A stretch of DNA of 64,000 bases from Primulina eburnea (GCF_022965805.1 NC_133101.1:19811054-19875053), one strand, 5' to 3'. Counted from the first letter of the stretch, positions 42,201 through 54,763 are shown. Notes: generated from the letters alone by a model not told the origin. Program-made: numbers and translations.

Positions 42201-44469
42201 ATGCCCCTATGGCACGTTTGCCTTTAGAAGGATGCCTTTTGGACTATGTAATGCACCTGCTACTTTTCAGAGGTGTATGATGGCCATTTTTGTAGACATG
42301 GTGGAGGACATCATGGAAGTCTTCATGGATGACTTCTCGGTATTTGGCTCTTCTTTTGATCACTGTTTACATAACCTATCCCTTGTTTTGCAGAGATGCC
42401 AAGAAAAGAACCTAGTTCTTAACTGGGAGAAGTGTCACTTTATGGTCCAAGATGGCATTGTTCTTGGACATAAAGTATCTTCTAAGGGATTAGAGGTTGA
42501 CAGAGCCAAGGTGGTTGCAATTGAAAAACTCCCTCCGCCAAAGAACATCAAGGGAATAAGGAGCTTCTTAGGGCATGCCGGGTTTTATCGTAGATTTATC
42601 AAAGATTTTTCTAAGATTACTAAACCTCTGTGTAATTTGCTTGAAAAAGAATCCACCTTTATTTTTGATGATGATTGTCTGCAGGCATTTGAGAAGATCA
42701 AGAAAGCATTGGTGACTGCACCAATCATGATAGTGCCGGATTGGGAGCAACCCTTTGAGCTGATGTGCGATGCCAGTGATTATGCAGTGGGTGTGGTGTT
42801 GGGACAGAAACGTGATAAATTCTTCAGATCAATCTACTATGCAAGTCGTACCATGGATGCTGCACAGCAAAACTACACAACCACCGAAAAGGAGATGCTC
42901 GCAGTAGTATTCGCCTTTGACAAGTTCAGACCCTACTTGGTAGGTACAAAGGTAATAGTTTTCACTGATCATGCAGCTATCCGTTACTTATTTGCCAAGA
43001 AGGATGCAAAGCCACGCTTGATAAGGTGGATCTTGTTGCTCCAAGAGTTTGATTTTGAGGTAAGGGATAGAAAGGGATGTGAAAATCAAGTGGCTGACCA
43101 CCTGTCAAGACTTGAGCGAGAGGAGAAGGAAGAAGAGGGAGCTATACAAGAAACTTTTCCAGATGAGCAGCTCTTTGAGGTAAACTCTGTACTTCCTTGG
43201 TTTGCTGATATTGCTAATTATTTGTCTTGTGGAACCCTTCCCCCAGATATGAGCTACCATCAGAAAAAGAAGTTCGTCCATGATATAAAGTTCTTCTATT
43301 GGGACGATCCGTTCGTGTATAAGAGGTGTGCTGACCAAGTGATTAGGAGGTGCGTAGAAGATATCGAAGCGCAACAAATTCTGGAGAAATGCCATTCTTC
43401 ACCATATGGTGGACATTTCGGAGCATCACGAACAGCAGCTAAGGTATTACAATCTGGTTTTTACTGGCCTAGTTTGTTTAAGGATAGTTATACCTTAGTG
43501 AAATCATGTGATAGATGCCAAAGGTTAGGAAACATCTCTAGGCGTCACGAATTACCACTGACAAATGTTTTGGAAGTGGAACTTTTTGACGTTTGGGGCA
43601 TAGATTTCATGGGACCTTTTCCCCCTTCCTCTGGCTATTCTTACATTCTGTTAGCTGTTGATTATGTTTCAAAATGGGTGGAAGCAATCGCCACCAGTAC
43701 TAATGACTCTCATGTTGTAGCGAAATTCGTACAGAAAAACATTTTCACCAGGTTTGGAACACCGAGGGCCATCATAAGTGATGAAGGTACACATTTTTGC
43801 AATAGAATTTTCAACTCACTATTGGCCAAATACAATGTGAAGCACAAGGTGGCACTAGCATATCATCCGCAGTCAAATGGACAAGCTGAAGTATCCAACC
43901 GGGAAATTAAGCAGATACTGGAAAAGACTGTCAACACAAACCGGAGGGATTGGGCATTGAAGTTGGATGATGCGCTATGGGCTTACAGAACTGCATTCAA
44001 GATGCCTATTGGGATGTCTCCCTACCGGCTAGTATTTGGAAAAGCATGCCACCTACCATTGGAGTTGGAGCATAGGGCATTTTGGGCCGTGAAGAAGTTG
44101 AATTTTGATCTGAAAGCGTCTGGCGAAGTTAGAAAGCTGCAATTGAGCGAGATGGACGAATTTCGAAATGACGCCTATGAGAATGCAAAGATCTACAAAG
44201 AACAGACCAAGAAGTGGCATGACAAGATCTTAGTTCGAAGGGAGCTAAAACCAGGACAACAGGTACTGTTGTACAACTCTCGTCTGAAGTTGTTCCCTGG
44301 TAAGTTAAAGTCACGATGGTCAGGACCATTTGTCTTGGAAACGGTATCGCCCTATGGAGCTGTCGAGCTAAAGTGCAATGATGGAAGAACCTTCAAAGTG
44401 AATGGACAGCGGGTTAAACCCTACTTTGGAACTGAAGTAAGAAATATCGACAGTTACAAGTTGATCTGA
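39220..44469 (+). CDS. Athila gag-pol polyprotein (complete)
   Basis: 1749 codons, no internal stop. Gag core of the Retrotrans_gag type spans about residues 70-240 ([30 protein letters not shown]). The protease signature [12 protein letters not shown] has its Asp at 597. RT has [25 protein letters not shown] and catalytic FMDD at 1035-1038. RNase H begins [10 protein letters not shown] (Asp 1184). The integrase HHCC module ([13 protein letters not shown] ... CDRCQRLG) precedes the D,D-35-E core with Asp 1462, Asp 1521 and Glu 1557. The C-terminus ends [13 protein letters not shown]. No chromodomain, as expected for Athila. The start 39220 is 110 bp after the primer site; Met-34 (39319) is a possible alternative. 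All catalytic residues are present, so it could act for itself and for gutted elements. Confidence 0.95.
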   Translation: MLRSHSPELLVFDPEIERTARRLRKAGREEIKAMADNRENDRQMPPEAIPIRDHFRPVINTHYSGIARGTINANNFELKPALINMVQQNQFAGTATSDPHVHLRTFLEITDTVKINNVPDDVIRLRLFPFSLRDQARGWLQSLPLGSITTWHELVTKFLAKYFPPAKSAQLKIEISTFRQTDFEQLYEAWERYKELLRKCPNHGFEDWVQIELFYNGLNGQTRGTVDAAAGGTIFAKSPEQAYDLLEQMTINSYQWPSERSGVKRTAGVYAVDPITSLTAQVSALTTQLAAMNKVSIPETENPPTVAEEQSIPEEAQYINNRNFGGFGGYRGNPPPNTYHPGLRNHENFSYANNKNVLNPPPGFNTSKGEGKPSLEDLVGTFVTESGKRMARTESRLDNMETHMGNMGATMKSLETQIGQLANALRDQNRGQFPSNTEVNPKEQCKAVTLRSGKELEVQNPKERVDSGKTVEEGEMEKSTAEIKVEPPPVYKPTLPYPQRFKKKSLDDQFAKFLEIFKKIHINIPFADALEQMPNYAKFIKDVMSKKRKLQEFETVKLTEECSAILQKKLPQKLKDPGSFTIPCFIGGSHCSKALCDLGASINLMPFSIFRKLELGEVKPTTITLQLADRSLTYPRGVVEDVLVKVDKFIFPIDFVILDMEEDHDAPLISGRPFLATGRALIDVHKGELTLRVGGEEVIFNIYHAMKGSNEVSTCKSINVIDSCMSLDCAGMRDPLESCLIGTAGTVDEDNWEVKEQLVALDALPKEKRKDAPHDELNVNEKLEVKPPSPDLKELPSHLCYAFLGEKSTYPVIISSSLSCDEKDKLLRVLRKYKTALGWSISDIRGISPTICMHKILMEEAYTPYVDHQRRLNPAMKEVVKNEVLKLLNTGVIYAISDSSWVSPVQVVPKKGGMTVVKNENDELISTRTVTGWRVCIDYRKLNNATRKDHFPLPFIDQMLDRLAGYCHYCFLDGYSGYNQIAIAPEDQEKTTFTCPYGTFAFRRMPFGLCNAPATFQRCMMAIFVDMVEDIMEVFMDDFSVFGSSFDHCLHNLSLVLQRCQEKNLVLNWEKCHFMVQDGIVLGHKVSSKGLEVDRAKVVAIEKLPPPKNIKGIRSFLGHAGFYRRFIKDFSKITKPLCNLLEKESTFIFDDDCLQAFEKIKKALVTAPIMIVPDWEQPFELMCDASDYAVGVVLGQKRDKFFRSIYYASRTMDAAQQNYTTTEKEMLAVVFAFDKFRPYLVGTKVIVFTDHAAIRYLFAKKDAKPRLIRWILLLQEFDFEVRDRKGCENQVADHLSRLEREEKEEEGAIQETFPDEQLFEVNSVLPWFADIANYLSCGTLPPDMSYHQKKKFVHDIKFFYWDDPFVYKRCADQVIRRCVEDIEAQQILEKCHSSPYGGHFGASRTAAKVLQSGFYWPSLFKDSYTLVKSCDRCQRLGNISRRHELPLTNVLEVELFDVWGIDFMGPFPPSSGYSYILLAVDYVSKWVEAIATSTNDSHVVAKFVQKNIFTRFGTPRAIISDEGTHFCNRIFNSLLAKYNVKHKVALAYHPQSNGQAEVSNREIKQILEKTVNTNRRDWALKLDDALWAYRTAFKMPIGMSPYRLVFGKACHLPLELEHRAFWAVKKLNFDLKASGEVRKLQLSEMDEFRNDAYENAKIYKEQTKKWHDKILVRRELKPGQQVLLYNSRLKLFPGKLKSRWSGPFVLETVSPYGAVELKCNDGRTFKVNGQRVKPYFGTEVRNIDSYKLI

Positions 44470-45389
44470 TCAGACAGGGTACCGTCGGGCTGATGACGTT
44501 AAACCAAGCGCTGTGTGGGAGGCAACCCACATTTATTTATTTTTTGCATTCGTTCTGCTTCATTATTTTAATTAAATTTCTTAGTAATATTTTAATTTCC
44601 GTTATTTAAGTATTAATTAGAATCTTTTTATTTTTTTTTTTTTTGCAGATTATGTTAAAAAAAAAAAAATGGATTTACAGACGTATGCGCGCCCAGGCGC
44701 GACATCTCGCGCGGCAGCGTGCTAAGGACCACTTGGATTTATAGAAGCTAGCGCCCCAGCGCCATGTCTCAAGCGATCGCGCACACAGCAACCTTGCACG
44801 AAGACAGTAGGTCACGCGCGATAGCGCGACCTCTCGCGCGCTCGCGCGTGCCTTTTTATCACCGATTTACAGAAGCTATCGCGCCGTAGCTCGACATCTC
44901 GCGCGATCGCGCGCCCTCGATTATTGCTGACAGACCCGAGGACAACGCGCGATAGCGCGACATTTCGCGCGCCAGCGCGACGCGTCGACCTCACCACTTT
45001 AAATACCCCTCCTCACGATTTCTACCCTAATTTCTTCTCTCCCTCACCACTCAGCCGCCTCCCCCTCAAGATTTCCCTCTCCAAAACTCCTCTCCTCCAC
45101 AAAAGAAAATCCTTAAACTCCTCAAATCATCCCCACCACCGTCTCCACCAAACACTCACCCAACAACACCACCCAACCATCGTCGCCGTCTTCCACCACA
45201 CACGCCGCCGCCGCTAGCAGAGCCGCCGCCTCCTCTCTCCCCTGCCGCCAGTGTCATCTTCTATTCTTGGCTCAAGGGTATCACTTCCCTTACCTTATTA
45301 TTATTTTGGCTTAATCTGAGAAATAAATCTTTGTGGTTGAATTTTGCTCCGTATTTGTTGCTTATTATCGGGGATAGTGTTGATTATTT
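44470..45389 (+). other. Region between pol and ORF2 with second CGCG array
   Basis: 920 bp. 44690-44990 carries CGCGCGATAGCGCG-type palindromic blocks resembling the LTR U3 array. They are followed by a TATA-like TTTAAATACC (44998-45007) and then a CT-rich leader into ORF2. No ORF with homology. The arrangement could form an internal promoter for ORF2. Confidence 0.6.
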
Positions 45390-46526
45390 ATGGCGCCTAG
45401 AAAGAAATCCAAGGATGGTGCTTCCTCGTCTCGTTCCTACGATGCTCACAAATTTTGGAACGAGGAAGCCTCTCGGGTATATGACAACACCGTGTCTCGA
45501 TCTCTCATCCCTGAACGAGGGCTTGATATGACCCACCTTGATTGTGATATAATTACGGAAGTTGTGCGACGTGGATGGGTCGATATAGCACAATCTCCGT
45601 CAGACGCCGTTTTACCCGTAGTCCGTGAATTTTATGCAAATTTGAGAATCAAACATGAGGAATACGGAGTATTGGTGCGTGGGCAACTCGTCTACTTTGA
45701 TTCGGCCACCATTAATGCCATCTACCATCTGCCGGATTTTGATAATGACGGGTACACAGAGTTCATCACTGGAGATGTGGACTACGAGCGGATTATAACG
45801 ACTTTATGTATTGAGGGTGCAGAGTGGAGACTGAATCAGGGCTCCCCGGTTACACTGAAGAGATCTGATCTACGTAGTGACCCACGCCACTAGGCATCAT
45901 TTATTCTCTCACGGATTACGCCCTCCTCCCATCAGACTGAAATTACAAAAGACAAAGTGGCGTTGATTTACGCCATCATGACTGGGCGAACCGTTGATCT
46001 TGGGAAGCTCATTCACAGCTACATCATGCGTGCTGGCACGGGACTCATGACGGTCAGCCTCCCTTGTGCACACACTATCACCGCCTTATGTCTTTATGCC
46101 GGTGTGAGATGGGGAGATGATGAACAGATCTTGAAAGCCAAGAGCCCTATCATAGTATTTGAGGTCAATCGTTCACGCTTTGGATCCGAAATAGAACGAC
46201 AAGCGGAAAGAGCACAATACAACCAGAGGGCCAGAGCACGCAATCCGCCACCACCATCACGCCCGCGATCAAGTTTGGGAGATCGCATGTTCCGATTGGA
46301 ACAGGATATGCGGGTCGAACGCCATGAGCAGGCTGCACATCGACACAGAACTGATGCTTTTATGACACATATGATGGATTTCACGTCGGTTTTCACCCAG
46401 CGCTTTCCACCGACTAGACCCGAGGATGCACCTTGGCCACCACCTCCAGCTTGGCCACCACAGTACGCACCACAAGATGATGATGATGAAGGATCGGGGG
46501 ATGATGACTCGAGCCCCGAGTTCTGA
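45390..46526 (+). pseudogene. Athila env-position ORF2, single amber stop
   Basis: One reading frame of 379 codons including the terminator, broken once by TAG at 45891-45893, after which homology-like sequence continues in frame (ASFILSRITPSSH, then MALIYAIMTGRTVDLG). The N-terminal part begins MAPRKKSKDGASSS and resembles the putative plant transposon protein family found at this place in Athila elements (I believe PF20167). The C-terminal part is Pro-rich (PPPPAWPP) with an acidic end (DDDDEGSGDDD). No signal peptide or membrane span is evident, so it does not look like a real envelope protein. The stop is either a recent lesion or a readthrough site. Confidence 0.65.
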
Positions 46527-48186
46527 CACTCGGGTGCGAGGTATGTGTTGTCATGTTATTTATTTCCATACATTGAGGACAATGCATAATTCAAGTTTGG
46601 GGGGGTCAAAAAAAAAAAAATTGCTGGTTAGAATTTTTCTGAATTCTTTTCATTTTGCGCAGTAGTTAAGTTTTCATTTGTTTCTTTAGATTTTATTTCT
46701 GCATGCTAGTTTTGTTAGGAAAAGTCATGGATAAGTAAAATGTGTGGCCGATGATGAAAATTGAATTGTGGTCCTTAATTATATATGTGTTCACGAGAAC
46801 CTAGGAGTCACAAATATTTTGCACTGTCGTGTTTATCGATACTATTGTTGCTTAGAGACAAGTTGTATGCTTGTGATGCTAAACAGACGACAGATATCTG
46901 ATTTTTGGTAATTCGTGCATGACATGGACTGACACTTTCACAAACATAGAAATGATCTAGGCAGTCTTTCACAATATTTTTGGGCCTGTTTTCTTTGTTA
47001 CTGTCAATTGTAGCCCTTTGAGCCTTGAAGTTTTTGAGATGCTTAAATTTTCTTCGTGCACCTATATTCATCTATCATTTTATTGAAAATTGCATGTGAC
47101 GGGTTTATATGAGTTGACTAATGGATTGACGGAAGTCTAGAACTTGGTTGAACACTTTTCGAGGCGAAATACGGATAATATGTGACATAGGAATGATTTA
47201 GGCGATCTTTGAAACCGTTGAGCCTTCGAGCCTACCAACTGAACATGAAATATCCCTAGTGTCCCATTTTGAGTCTACTGAAAAATTCAAGTGGTGTATG
47301 TCAATGACATACAATTAGCCCCCACTTGTATCTATTCTACATCCCACAACAACTACCTAATGAAGCCTATACACTGAATTTCCTACCTGTTTTTGAGAGA
47401 AATAAATTCATTGGTGTTGTAATGATTCAAAGGCTCCTTGAAAAACAAAAAAAAAAAAAATTTGAAGTGTGCAAAGAGGGAGTTGAAAATAGACAAAAAG
47501 AAGGAGAAAAAGTTCAATCAAAGAAAAGAATGAATCAAAAGTGGTGAAAAAGAAAATTGGGAAATGAAGGATGTGAATGAAAAAAGAATGAAAATGAGTG
47601 AATTTGACAAAGATTCGATCATTTCTCTCAAATGTTGAATCCCATACCTTTTATTGTAGCCGTGAGCCGTGGCCTAACGTTACAAGCCTACAAGACCTAT
47701 TAACCTGGTCACATTTATCCAATATACTAGTGGAGAAAAGTTGTTCAATTCAAGCCTATGGATTACTGAAAAAACATTGTCATCGAGTATAGACTTTAAT
47801 CACTTGCTTGCGAGCATCTCGTTGTGTGATTTCAACTTTGGTATAATTTCGTTGAATATTCATTGAGCCAACTAATCACCGATAAAGACCTTTGTGATCT
47901 ATGAATGTGAATTTGGATTTTAATGAAGTGTGAGTTGAACTAAGCTGATGATTTCTCGATTCTGTAAGGCGAATGGGCATATTTACTCTATCTGAGCATT
48001 CGATGGGGTAAACGAACATGGACATATCACACACACACGTGACTCTTGGGGAACCGTGAATTACATTAAAAAGAAAAAAAATCTGAGGCCAATATCACTT
48101 CTTACGAACCCGTGACTGTTAGAGTTTCATTATTTAGTAATTGACTTCTTGTTTTTATTTTATTTTGCTCGGGACTAGCAAAAGTT
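46527..48186 (+). other. Athila 2 3' untranslated region
   Basis: 1.66 kb of non-coding sequence between ORF2 and the polypurine tract, with an internal polypurine-like motif near its start and several A-rich runs. I see no gene. Confidence 0.7.
46577..46614 (+). promoter_or_regulatory. Internal polypurine-like motif of Athila 2
   Basis: GGACAATG, ATTC, then AGTTTGGGGGGGTC and an A run. It parallels the motif at 12122-12155 in Athila 1 and lies about 1.6 kb before the 3' LTR. Confidence 0.5.
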
Positions 48187-48201
48187 CAAGTTTGGGGGGT
48201 T
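48187..48201 (+). other. 3' polypurine tract of Athila 2
   Basis: CAAGTTTGGGGGGTT touches the LTR start TGATAAG; the preceding GGGACTAGCAA is shared with Athila 1. Confidence 0.85.
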
Positions 48202-49659
48202 TGATAAGTGCAAGTTTTGCACTTAATTTACATTAGAATCCATTATGAATTATGCGTGTTTCGAACAGTATTATGCGTTTTTTTGGTTTGTTTTTGTTGT
48301 CATCTCAGGAATGAAGGAAACAGAAGGCACGAAGCCAAGTCACCAAGAAAACAAGAGTCATTTCCATTACCTTGGACAGCAGCTACCGCGCGACCGCGCG
48401 ACATCTCGCGCTGCCGCGCGCGCACATCACGCAAGGCGTCTACCCGAGGATCCCGCGCGCCCGCGCCAATTCTCGCGCACCCGCGCGCCCAATTGCCATG
48501 TTGAAGAATTGAGACCAACGCGCGATAGCTCCAAGTATCGCGCTGCCGTGCGCAGCGAGACGAGCTGGAAACCGAGACAAGCACGCGCCCGCGCCACTTC
48601 TTGCGCTGCTGCGCGCACACATGCATGGCAAGAAGAGCAGGAGCTTGCGCGCCCTAGCGCCACTTGTCGCGCTGCCGCGCGCGCCGCGACCCAGAAAACT
48701 ATAAATTGCGCGAGTTAGGTCATAGATTATTATTGAGCCGCCGTGGAGAGCCGTCATTGGAGAAAGACACGCGAAACAGAGCGCATACACGGGATAGAGA
48801 TTCAGAGTGCGAAGAACCATCGCAAATACGAAGAACGACGGATCTGGGAACAGAGACGACGCTTCGAATTTGTTATCTTTCCCTTTGTCTCTTTATTTTA
48901 TTGCGTGCCGATGTCTAGAATCACAAACATGTCTTGTTTTCTCTTGGATTTTGTGATGAACTAAATTTCCATTCTAGAGAATGACGTAACTCTGTTGATA
49001 CGATGATTTGACACCGTTATTTATTGGTTTGAATTCCGCTTTCGTTTAATTGTGTTCTCTGCATTTACTGCACTGCAATTTACTGGCCATAAATTGTTTG
49101 TGGTTTGATTAATCTTATAACTCGGGAGAGGGACTAGGATTATAGATCATTAGAGACACATCGTTGAATGTTTATAGCGTTCGGAAGGCGTATAACTTTA
49201 GCGAGGCTTAGTAAGAACATTGCATGCACTTATCTATGAACGTAGATTCTAATTAGGAATAATTGAATTGGAGTTGATAGATACACTTTATTCGTCACTT
49301 GGGAAAGGGGGAATAAAACAATCTAAGTGTTCTTGGCCCTTAATCGACTGGAATTCAGGTATATAAATCAAACTGTGAATAATTATCGTGGAAACTTTGT
49401 GAAACCATTTCTCTAGATACTTTCTCTCATTATCATCTCTCGATTCGGTGACTTAATTTATTCTTTGCTTTCAATTAATTCGTTTAAACAAACAAAACTG
49501 AGTATTGATTTTTCTAAATAAAGTTGAGGCTATTTTAATTACAAGAATTGATATACATTCTTTTACACACTCCTCGTGGGATCGATACTTGTACTCAAAA
49601 GTACATTTTACTATAACTTGACATCGTGCGCTTGCGAGCATTTAAGAAAACGCGTAACA
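48202..49659 (+). mobile_element. 3' LTR of Athila 2 (1458 bp)
   Basis: Matches the 5' LTR throughout. Differences seen: one near the start (AACAGT versus AACAGG), one in AACAAGAGTC, a cluster of four in CAATTGCC / GAAGAATTG, one in TATCGCG, an extra C near 48969, and one in CTGCATTT. Confidence 0.92.
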
Positions 49660-49664
49660 GTAGT
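49660..49664. repeat. Target-site duplication of Athila 2 (right)
   Basis: GTAGT, pairs with 37624-37628. Confidence 0.95.
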
Positions 49665-50270
49665 ATTTGATTCACAATCAAAATTTTTCAGTAAATCAAG
49701 CCATCTTCGTTGCCTCATATTCAATTCTGACTATGAAAATAGATATTTCAAACTCTTGTGATCAGAATAAATCTCAAACTTCTTACCGTATAGATAATGA
49801 AGCCAGATCTTCAATGCAAATACGATGACAGCCAAATCAAGATCATGAATCGGGTAGCGAGTCTCATGTGGCATCAACTGTCTCGAGGCATAAGCAATTA
49901 CATGTCCTCGCTGCATCAAACACAACCTATTCCCTTGTGAGAAGCATCACAATAAACAACAAAATCACCAGTACCTGAAGGAATAGTCAACACATGAGCA
50001 CTGGTTAATTTCTTCTTCAATTCCAGAAAACTGGACTCACACGCCTCTGACCAAACAAAAGGTGTATTCTTCTGAGTCAGCTGAGTAATAGGTTTAGAAA
50101 TACTGGAGAAATATTTAATGAATCGTCGATAATAGCCGCTAAACCCATAAAACTGCGTATCTCTGGCACTGATGTCGGTCTAGGCCAACTGATCACAGCC
50201 TCAACTTTACTGGCACCAACAGAAATACCATCTCCAAATATAATGTGTCCCAAAAATATCACTTGTCTCA
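49665..50270 (-). pseudogene. Tekay 2 RT tail and RNase H (broken)
   Basis: Minus-strand reading: GHIIFGDGISVGASKVEAV (RT connection), [51 protein letters not shown]. Several frame breaks, including near 50110 and 49926. It continues at 37623 after Athila 2. Confidence 0.85.
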
Positions 50271-50930
50271 GCCAAAACTCACACTTTCACAGCTTCGCGT
50301 ACAATTTCTCAGTTCTCAAGATATTTAATACAGTTCTCAAATGCTCAACATGATCAATCATATTCTTCGAATAAATCAGAATATCGTCAATAAAGATAAT
50401 CACAAAATCATCAAGATATCTCTGAAATATGCGGTTCATCAAACCCATAAATACTGCTGGAGCATTAGTTAAACCAAACGGCATGACAATAAACTCATAA
50501 TGTCCATACCTGGTTTTGAAAGCTGTCTTGGATATTTCAGAATCTCTGACTCTCAACTGATGATATCCAGATCTCAAATCAATCTTTGAAATAAATAGAA
50601 GAACCCTGCAACTGATCAAATATGTCATCTATACAAGGCAAAGGGTATTTGTTCTTTACCGTAGCCTTGTTCAGTTGTCGATAGTCAATGCAAAGTCTCA
50701 TTGAACCATCTTTCTTTCTCACAAACAGTACTGGAGCACCCCCAAGGAGAAACACTAGGTCTGATGTAACCCTTGGCTAGTAAATCCTATAACTGATCTT
50801 TCAATTCTTTCAATTCAATCGGTGTCATTCTGTATGGAGTTTTAGAAATAGATACAGTACCTGGTATCAAGTCAATACTGAAGTCTATCTCTCAAACTGG
50901 AGGTAAACCTGGAATCTCATCTGGAAAGAC
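50271..50930 (-). pseudogene. Tekay 2 reverse transcriptase (broken)
   Basis: The open piece 50287-50628 carries [38 protein letters not shown] and catalytic [12 protein letters not shown]. Upstream on the minus strand, fragments of the fingers domain ([17 protein letters not shown]) run to about 50760 in other frames. Confidence 0.85.
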
Positions 50931-50939
50931 ATCAGCAAA

Positions 50940-51485
50940 CTAACATACCACTGGCAAATCTGCCAATGAAGGGCTCGATTTCAGTACATCTACTGAATAC
51001 ACAAAGAATCCCTCTGCTCTTTTCTGTAATAATCGAGTCATAGATAAAACAGACACCAAAGGAATTCTAGCTCTAGAACCCTTACCGTATAATTTCCACT
51101 CATCAGCCATCTCAGGTCTGAATCTCACAATCTTATGGAAACAGTCTACGGTAGCTCTGTACTTGGTCAGCATATCAATACCAATAATGCAGTCAAAATC
51201 AGACAACCCAAGTACAATATAATCTAACTCAATCTCATTCCCATCATACTGCAGTACACAATTTCTAATAGAAGTCACTGAAATAAGACCTCTCCACAAA
51301 GGTGAAGAGACAGATACTACAGTAGATAAAGACTCAATAGGAAAAGCATGCATCAATGCAAATCGCTCAGATATAAATGTATGGTATGCACCTGTATCTA
51401 TCAATACATATGCAGGATAACCACAAAGAGAACAGTTACCTGCAACTACATCATCAGGTGCTTCCTGGGCCTGTTTTTCAGTCAA
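50940..51485 (-). pseudogene. Tekay 2 protease region
   Basis: 181-codon open frame with the aspartic protease signature VLIDTGAYHTFIS (Tyr in place of the usual Ser after DTGA) and DFDCIIGIDMLTKYRA. It ends at a stop before RT. It follows the gag zinc knuckle at 51641-51862. Confidence 0.85.
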
Positions 51486-52550
51486 GCAAATACTCTGGCA
51501 TGTTGTCTAGGAGGCTGGCTAACAGTCTGGCTTCCTCTTGGCCTCGGCTGCGACTTGGTTTAGGGTGGCTGGAAAGAGTGTACAGAAGGTGGTCGTCTAC
51601 CAGTCTGAGCCACTGATCTAGATGATTCTGTACCCTGGGATCATTGAGAACCTTGTTGTGGACACACTCTAGCAAAATGTCCCTGCTGTCGACAGATGTT
51701 GCAACTACCAAACACTCCTTGGCGTTGCTCTGTGGGATGTCTCCCTCCACATGTTCTGCAATAGACCCCTGTATAACTCTGGCTAGAACCTGTCTGTCGT
51801 GAGCCACTAGAGCTAGAAAAACCGCTTCTAGATCTCTTAAACTGTTTCTCTCTTGCTTTCATATTATCTTTCTTCCCACTGCTGCTGCTACCACTCTCAA
51901 ATCTGGGAGGTGGTTGGGGAAATTGGGCTAGAGGTAATTGCTGTCTCGATGTCTAAGCAGCATATGAAGTGCCTCGCTGTTTGATCAAACCAGCTTCGGC
52001 TCCTTTTGCTCTGTTCAGGACATCTGAAAAATTATTCGGTGGCCCGGTGTTCACCAAGGTAAAATGTCAGGGTTCAATCCATTGATGAACTGATTAGCCA
52101 CTGCTTCATCATTCTTGACAACATAGGGAGCAAAACGCAAAAAGGTAGAGAACTTGGCCACATATTCCTCAATATTTAACTGACCCTGTCTCATATTAGC
52201 AAACTCTGCACCCTTGTCCTTTATTTACGATACTGGGAAAAATCGTTGATAAAATTCAGCTTTAAAGACTTTCCAAGCCAATGCTCTCTTGGTTGTCGGC
52301 CACCAACTCTTTGCAACATCATGCAACTGGTGTCCAATCAGTCTGACTCTACGCTCATCTGTATAGTCGAGGGAATCAAACAACATTTCAATATCATCCA
52401 ACCAGCTCTCACAATCAATATAGTTTTCAGTGCCTTTCAAAGTCGGCGGTTTAAATTACTGAAACCTCTTCAACAACATTTCCATCGGTGTCGCTGTCAC
52501 ATCCATTTGAGTACCCGAAGTACTACCCTGTTATGGGATTCTTCGAGGAG
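51486..52550 (-). pseudogene. Tekay 2 gag (broken)
   Basis: On the minus strand: 52225-52440 (YIDCESWLDDIEMLFDSLDY, VAKSWWPTTKR, FYQRFFP) is the Retrotrans_gag core. 51641-51862 holds a CCHC zinc knuckle (CNICRQQGHFARVC, C-x2-C-x4-H-x4-C) that binds element RNA. The frame is broken between and after them. Confidence 0.85.
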
Positions 52551-52844
52551 GCATATCTGATTATCAAAAAGATTAGTAATCAAGTCTAACAAATCTGTCT
52601 CAGTTCTCCTCTGATCATCATACCTCTGATCAAGAATCGGTTCTGATCCATTCTCAAATAATACACGATACCAATCAAATCAGATAATCAGGTAAACATG
52701 TACTTTAAAGCAGTAAAGCATGCTATCATACTAGCATATACAATGTAATTCAACATTATAGTAAATCACATGCTAGCAACACAGAAACAGGAAAGAAAAC
52801 TCAATCTACCCTTCTTACTAGCTTCTATCTCAATCTAAGGAACC

Positions 52845-52856
52845 TACTGCTCTAAT
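52845..52856 (-). other. Primer-binding site of Tekay 2 (degenerate)
   Basis: The minus strand reads TGGTATTAGAGC, one mismatch to the Met-tRNA complement, 9 bp from the LTR edge at 52866. Confidence 0.7.
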
Positions 52857-52865
52857 ACCACCTGC

Positions 52866-54758
52866 TGTGGGGACCCGAACCTAATTCACCTTCTTAAATC
52901 GTCTTTGGGATTAATTGGATCAATTAATCAATCTGGGTCTAAATAATTTTTTTTATATATACATAAGTGCTCAACGTATGATAATCAATCTGATTTCATT
53001 TACAAATTGAAAAGCAAGATCTACATCAAGATCCATATTATAAGTCTTATACAAAATAAAACTAGTGTTCAACAACTACATCAAGTGTTGAAACGTAAAT
53101 CTACTTCTAAGTCCGGATCTCCACTCTAATCTTGATCTCTCATTCTCTTCTTGACCCTGATCCTGTCCCACCTGTTGTCATGCACACATACAAACACAAC
53201 AACAGTCGGAAAACTCCGGTGAGAATAAAACTCCCAGTATAAACAATGTAAACATGCAGTTTATACAATTCTATATAAAAGCATATACAAAAGTATAGAA
53301 TAGTTATCAATAACATGTATCATAATCTGAAAACATGAATCGATATAAAAATATAAATGAAACTCTTTGATTCTTAATCTCTGACTCGACTCTGATCTAA
53401 TCTAGGGATCCCGGTTCCCGGAAGTTGGCATATTATATTGAATCTCTGCAATAAGAGTCGATTTACTCTTAAGCTCATCGATATAACCAAACATCCAGTA
53501 TCTTTGCACTTTTTCCAAAGACTTGGCACATCTGCCAAAGACTCGTTCTCAATGTCGATCTTCTATTATCTGTTTTTTTATAAATCAATAGAATAAGCAT
53601 ATACATTCAAAGAATACAAAGGTATTAAAACAATAACAAATAAGTATGTGGTTTTGGGAAACTCAAGTTATCTCTTACTCGAGTTGTATCTCCCGATTAA
53701 CAATGATTTATACCTTTCTTTTCGTAGTCTCGGTCTAAAAAAGTGGAAGTTCTGAATTCAAAGCTGTCAATACCGATCTGAAATGACATATCGAGAAGAA
53801 CAATATCAACATTCCACTCACTTCACTACTCAATCTGATCAATTCTCAATTTCAGTACATGTTGACGGCATAACGGTACAATATCGGTATCCCCGTCAAC
53901 TCAGAAAACATTAGATGTCAATTACAAATCATAAACAATAGCCAATACAACTCATAATCTCAATAATCTGAATAATCTCAATCCAATATCTGAAAAATGA
54001 TAACAATTCCCTACAGGATCCGTTCTTTGATCTGTTTTCAATTCTATGATGTCTAATATCGTGAGAACACATAATAATAAGTAAATCACAATTCCTCCAA
54101 CACATAAATTTCAAACCATACAGGAATTGAATGAAACTTACGTCCTTGAATAGCTTTTGTTGAGAGGATCTCAAAACTGTACTCGGATTAAAAATTGGAT
54201 CATCAGTACATGCAAAATCAAATTCTTTGATGAAATGAAGCTTGAGGGATTTCTGGAGGAATTCTCGATCCTTTCTCTGAAGTTGTGAAGGAAATGAAAA
54301 CTTTTTCATATTATATATCTTGCATGCAATCACACGTGCCTTCTTCTGAATTTTCGTTCAAAACCTTTCGCGCATATACGCGCCCTGTCTTCGCGCATAT
54401 GCACGAGAATCTCTGTTCTCGCACCTATTCTGTACAATTTCTCGCGCATATGTGCGCCATCCCTCGGCGCACATGCGCCAAAAGTTTTGTTGCTGAACCT
54501 TGGCTACTGCCCTGCTTGCACATCTGCGTGCCATGTCTTGTGCATATGCGCGATACCTACTGTCTCGGCAATGGTCTTCTCGCACAGCTCGCGCATATGC
54601 GCGCCTACTTTCCGTGCATATGCGCGAGACCTTGTGATCTCACACCACACAATACTCATGCTATTTCAATTCGTGTCTCAAAGTGGTCCTTTTATAAGCA
54701 CATCAATAAGTCAATTGATTTGTTTCTGATTACAATATTAATATTTCCAGGCCTTACA
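52866..54758 (-). mobile_element. 5' LTR of Tekay 2 (1893 bp)
   Basis: Ends TGTGGGGACCCG and AGGCCTTACA (plus strand). Palindrome array at 54360-54632. Similar throughout to 34088-35949 with many scattered differences. Confidence 0.88.
54360..54632. repeat. Palindrome array in Tekay 2 5' LTR
   Basis: CGCGCATATGCGCG-type units, some still perfect (near 54590 and 54617), others decayed to CGCATATACGCG or TGCATATGCGCG. Confidence 0.8.
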
Positions 54759-54763
54759 GACTA
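54759..54763. repeat. Target-site duplication of Tekay 2 (right)
   Basis: GACTA, pairs with 34083-34087. Confidence 0.9.

Larger units (their letters stand above)
37629..49659 (+). mobile_element. Athila element, copy 2 (12,031 bp, young, nearly intact)
   Basis: Complete: 5' LTR 37629-39085, tRNA-Asp primer site, gag-pol of 1749 codons, env-position ORF2 with one stop, 3' polypurine tract, 3' LTR 48202-49659, GTAGT duplication on both sides. By eye the LTRs differ at about 8 substitutions in 1457 bp plus a one-base indel, so the insertion is recent. With an unbroken gag-pol and intact termini it could be replication-competent or a recent donor. Confidence 0.95.
34088..54758 (-). mobile_element. 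Tekay/Del chromovirus, copy 2 (complete but broken; split by Athila 2)
   Basis: A full element in minus orientation: 5' LTR 52866-54758, primer site, gag, protease, RT, RNase H, integrase, chromodomain-like tail, polypurine tract, 3' LTR 34088-35949, with a perfect GACTA duplication. Removing the nested Athila (12,031 bp plus its duplicated 5 bp) leaves about 8.6 kb, a normal Tekay length. Pol has many stops. LTR lengths differ (1893 and 1862 bp) with scattered substitutions, so it is clearly older than Athila 2. Confidence 0.9.

Noticed and set aside
45390..46526. Athila ORF2 as a true envelope glycoprotein
   Set aside because: No signal peptide, membrane span or N-glycosylation-rich ectodomain is apparent; it matches a plant-transposon protein type better.
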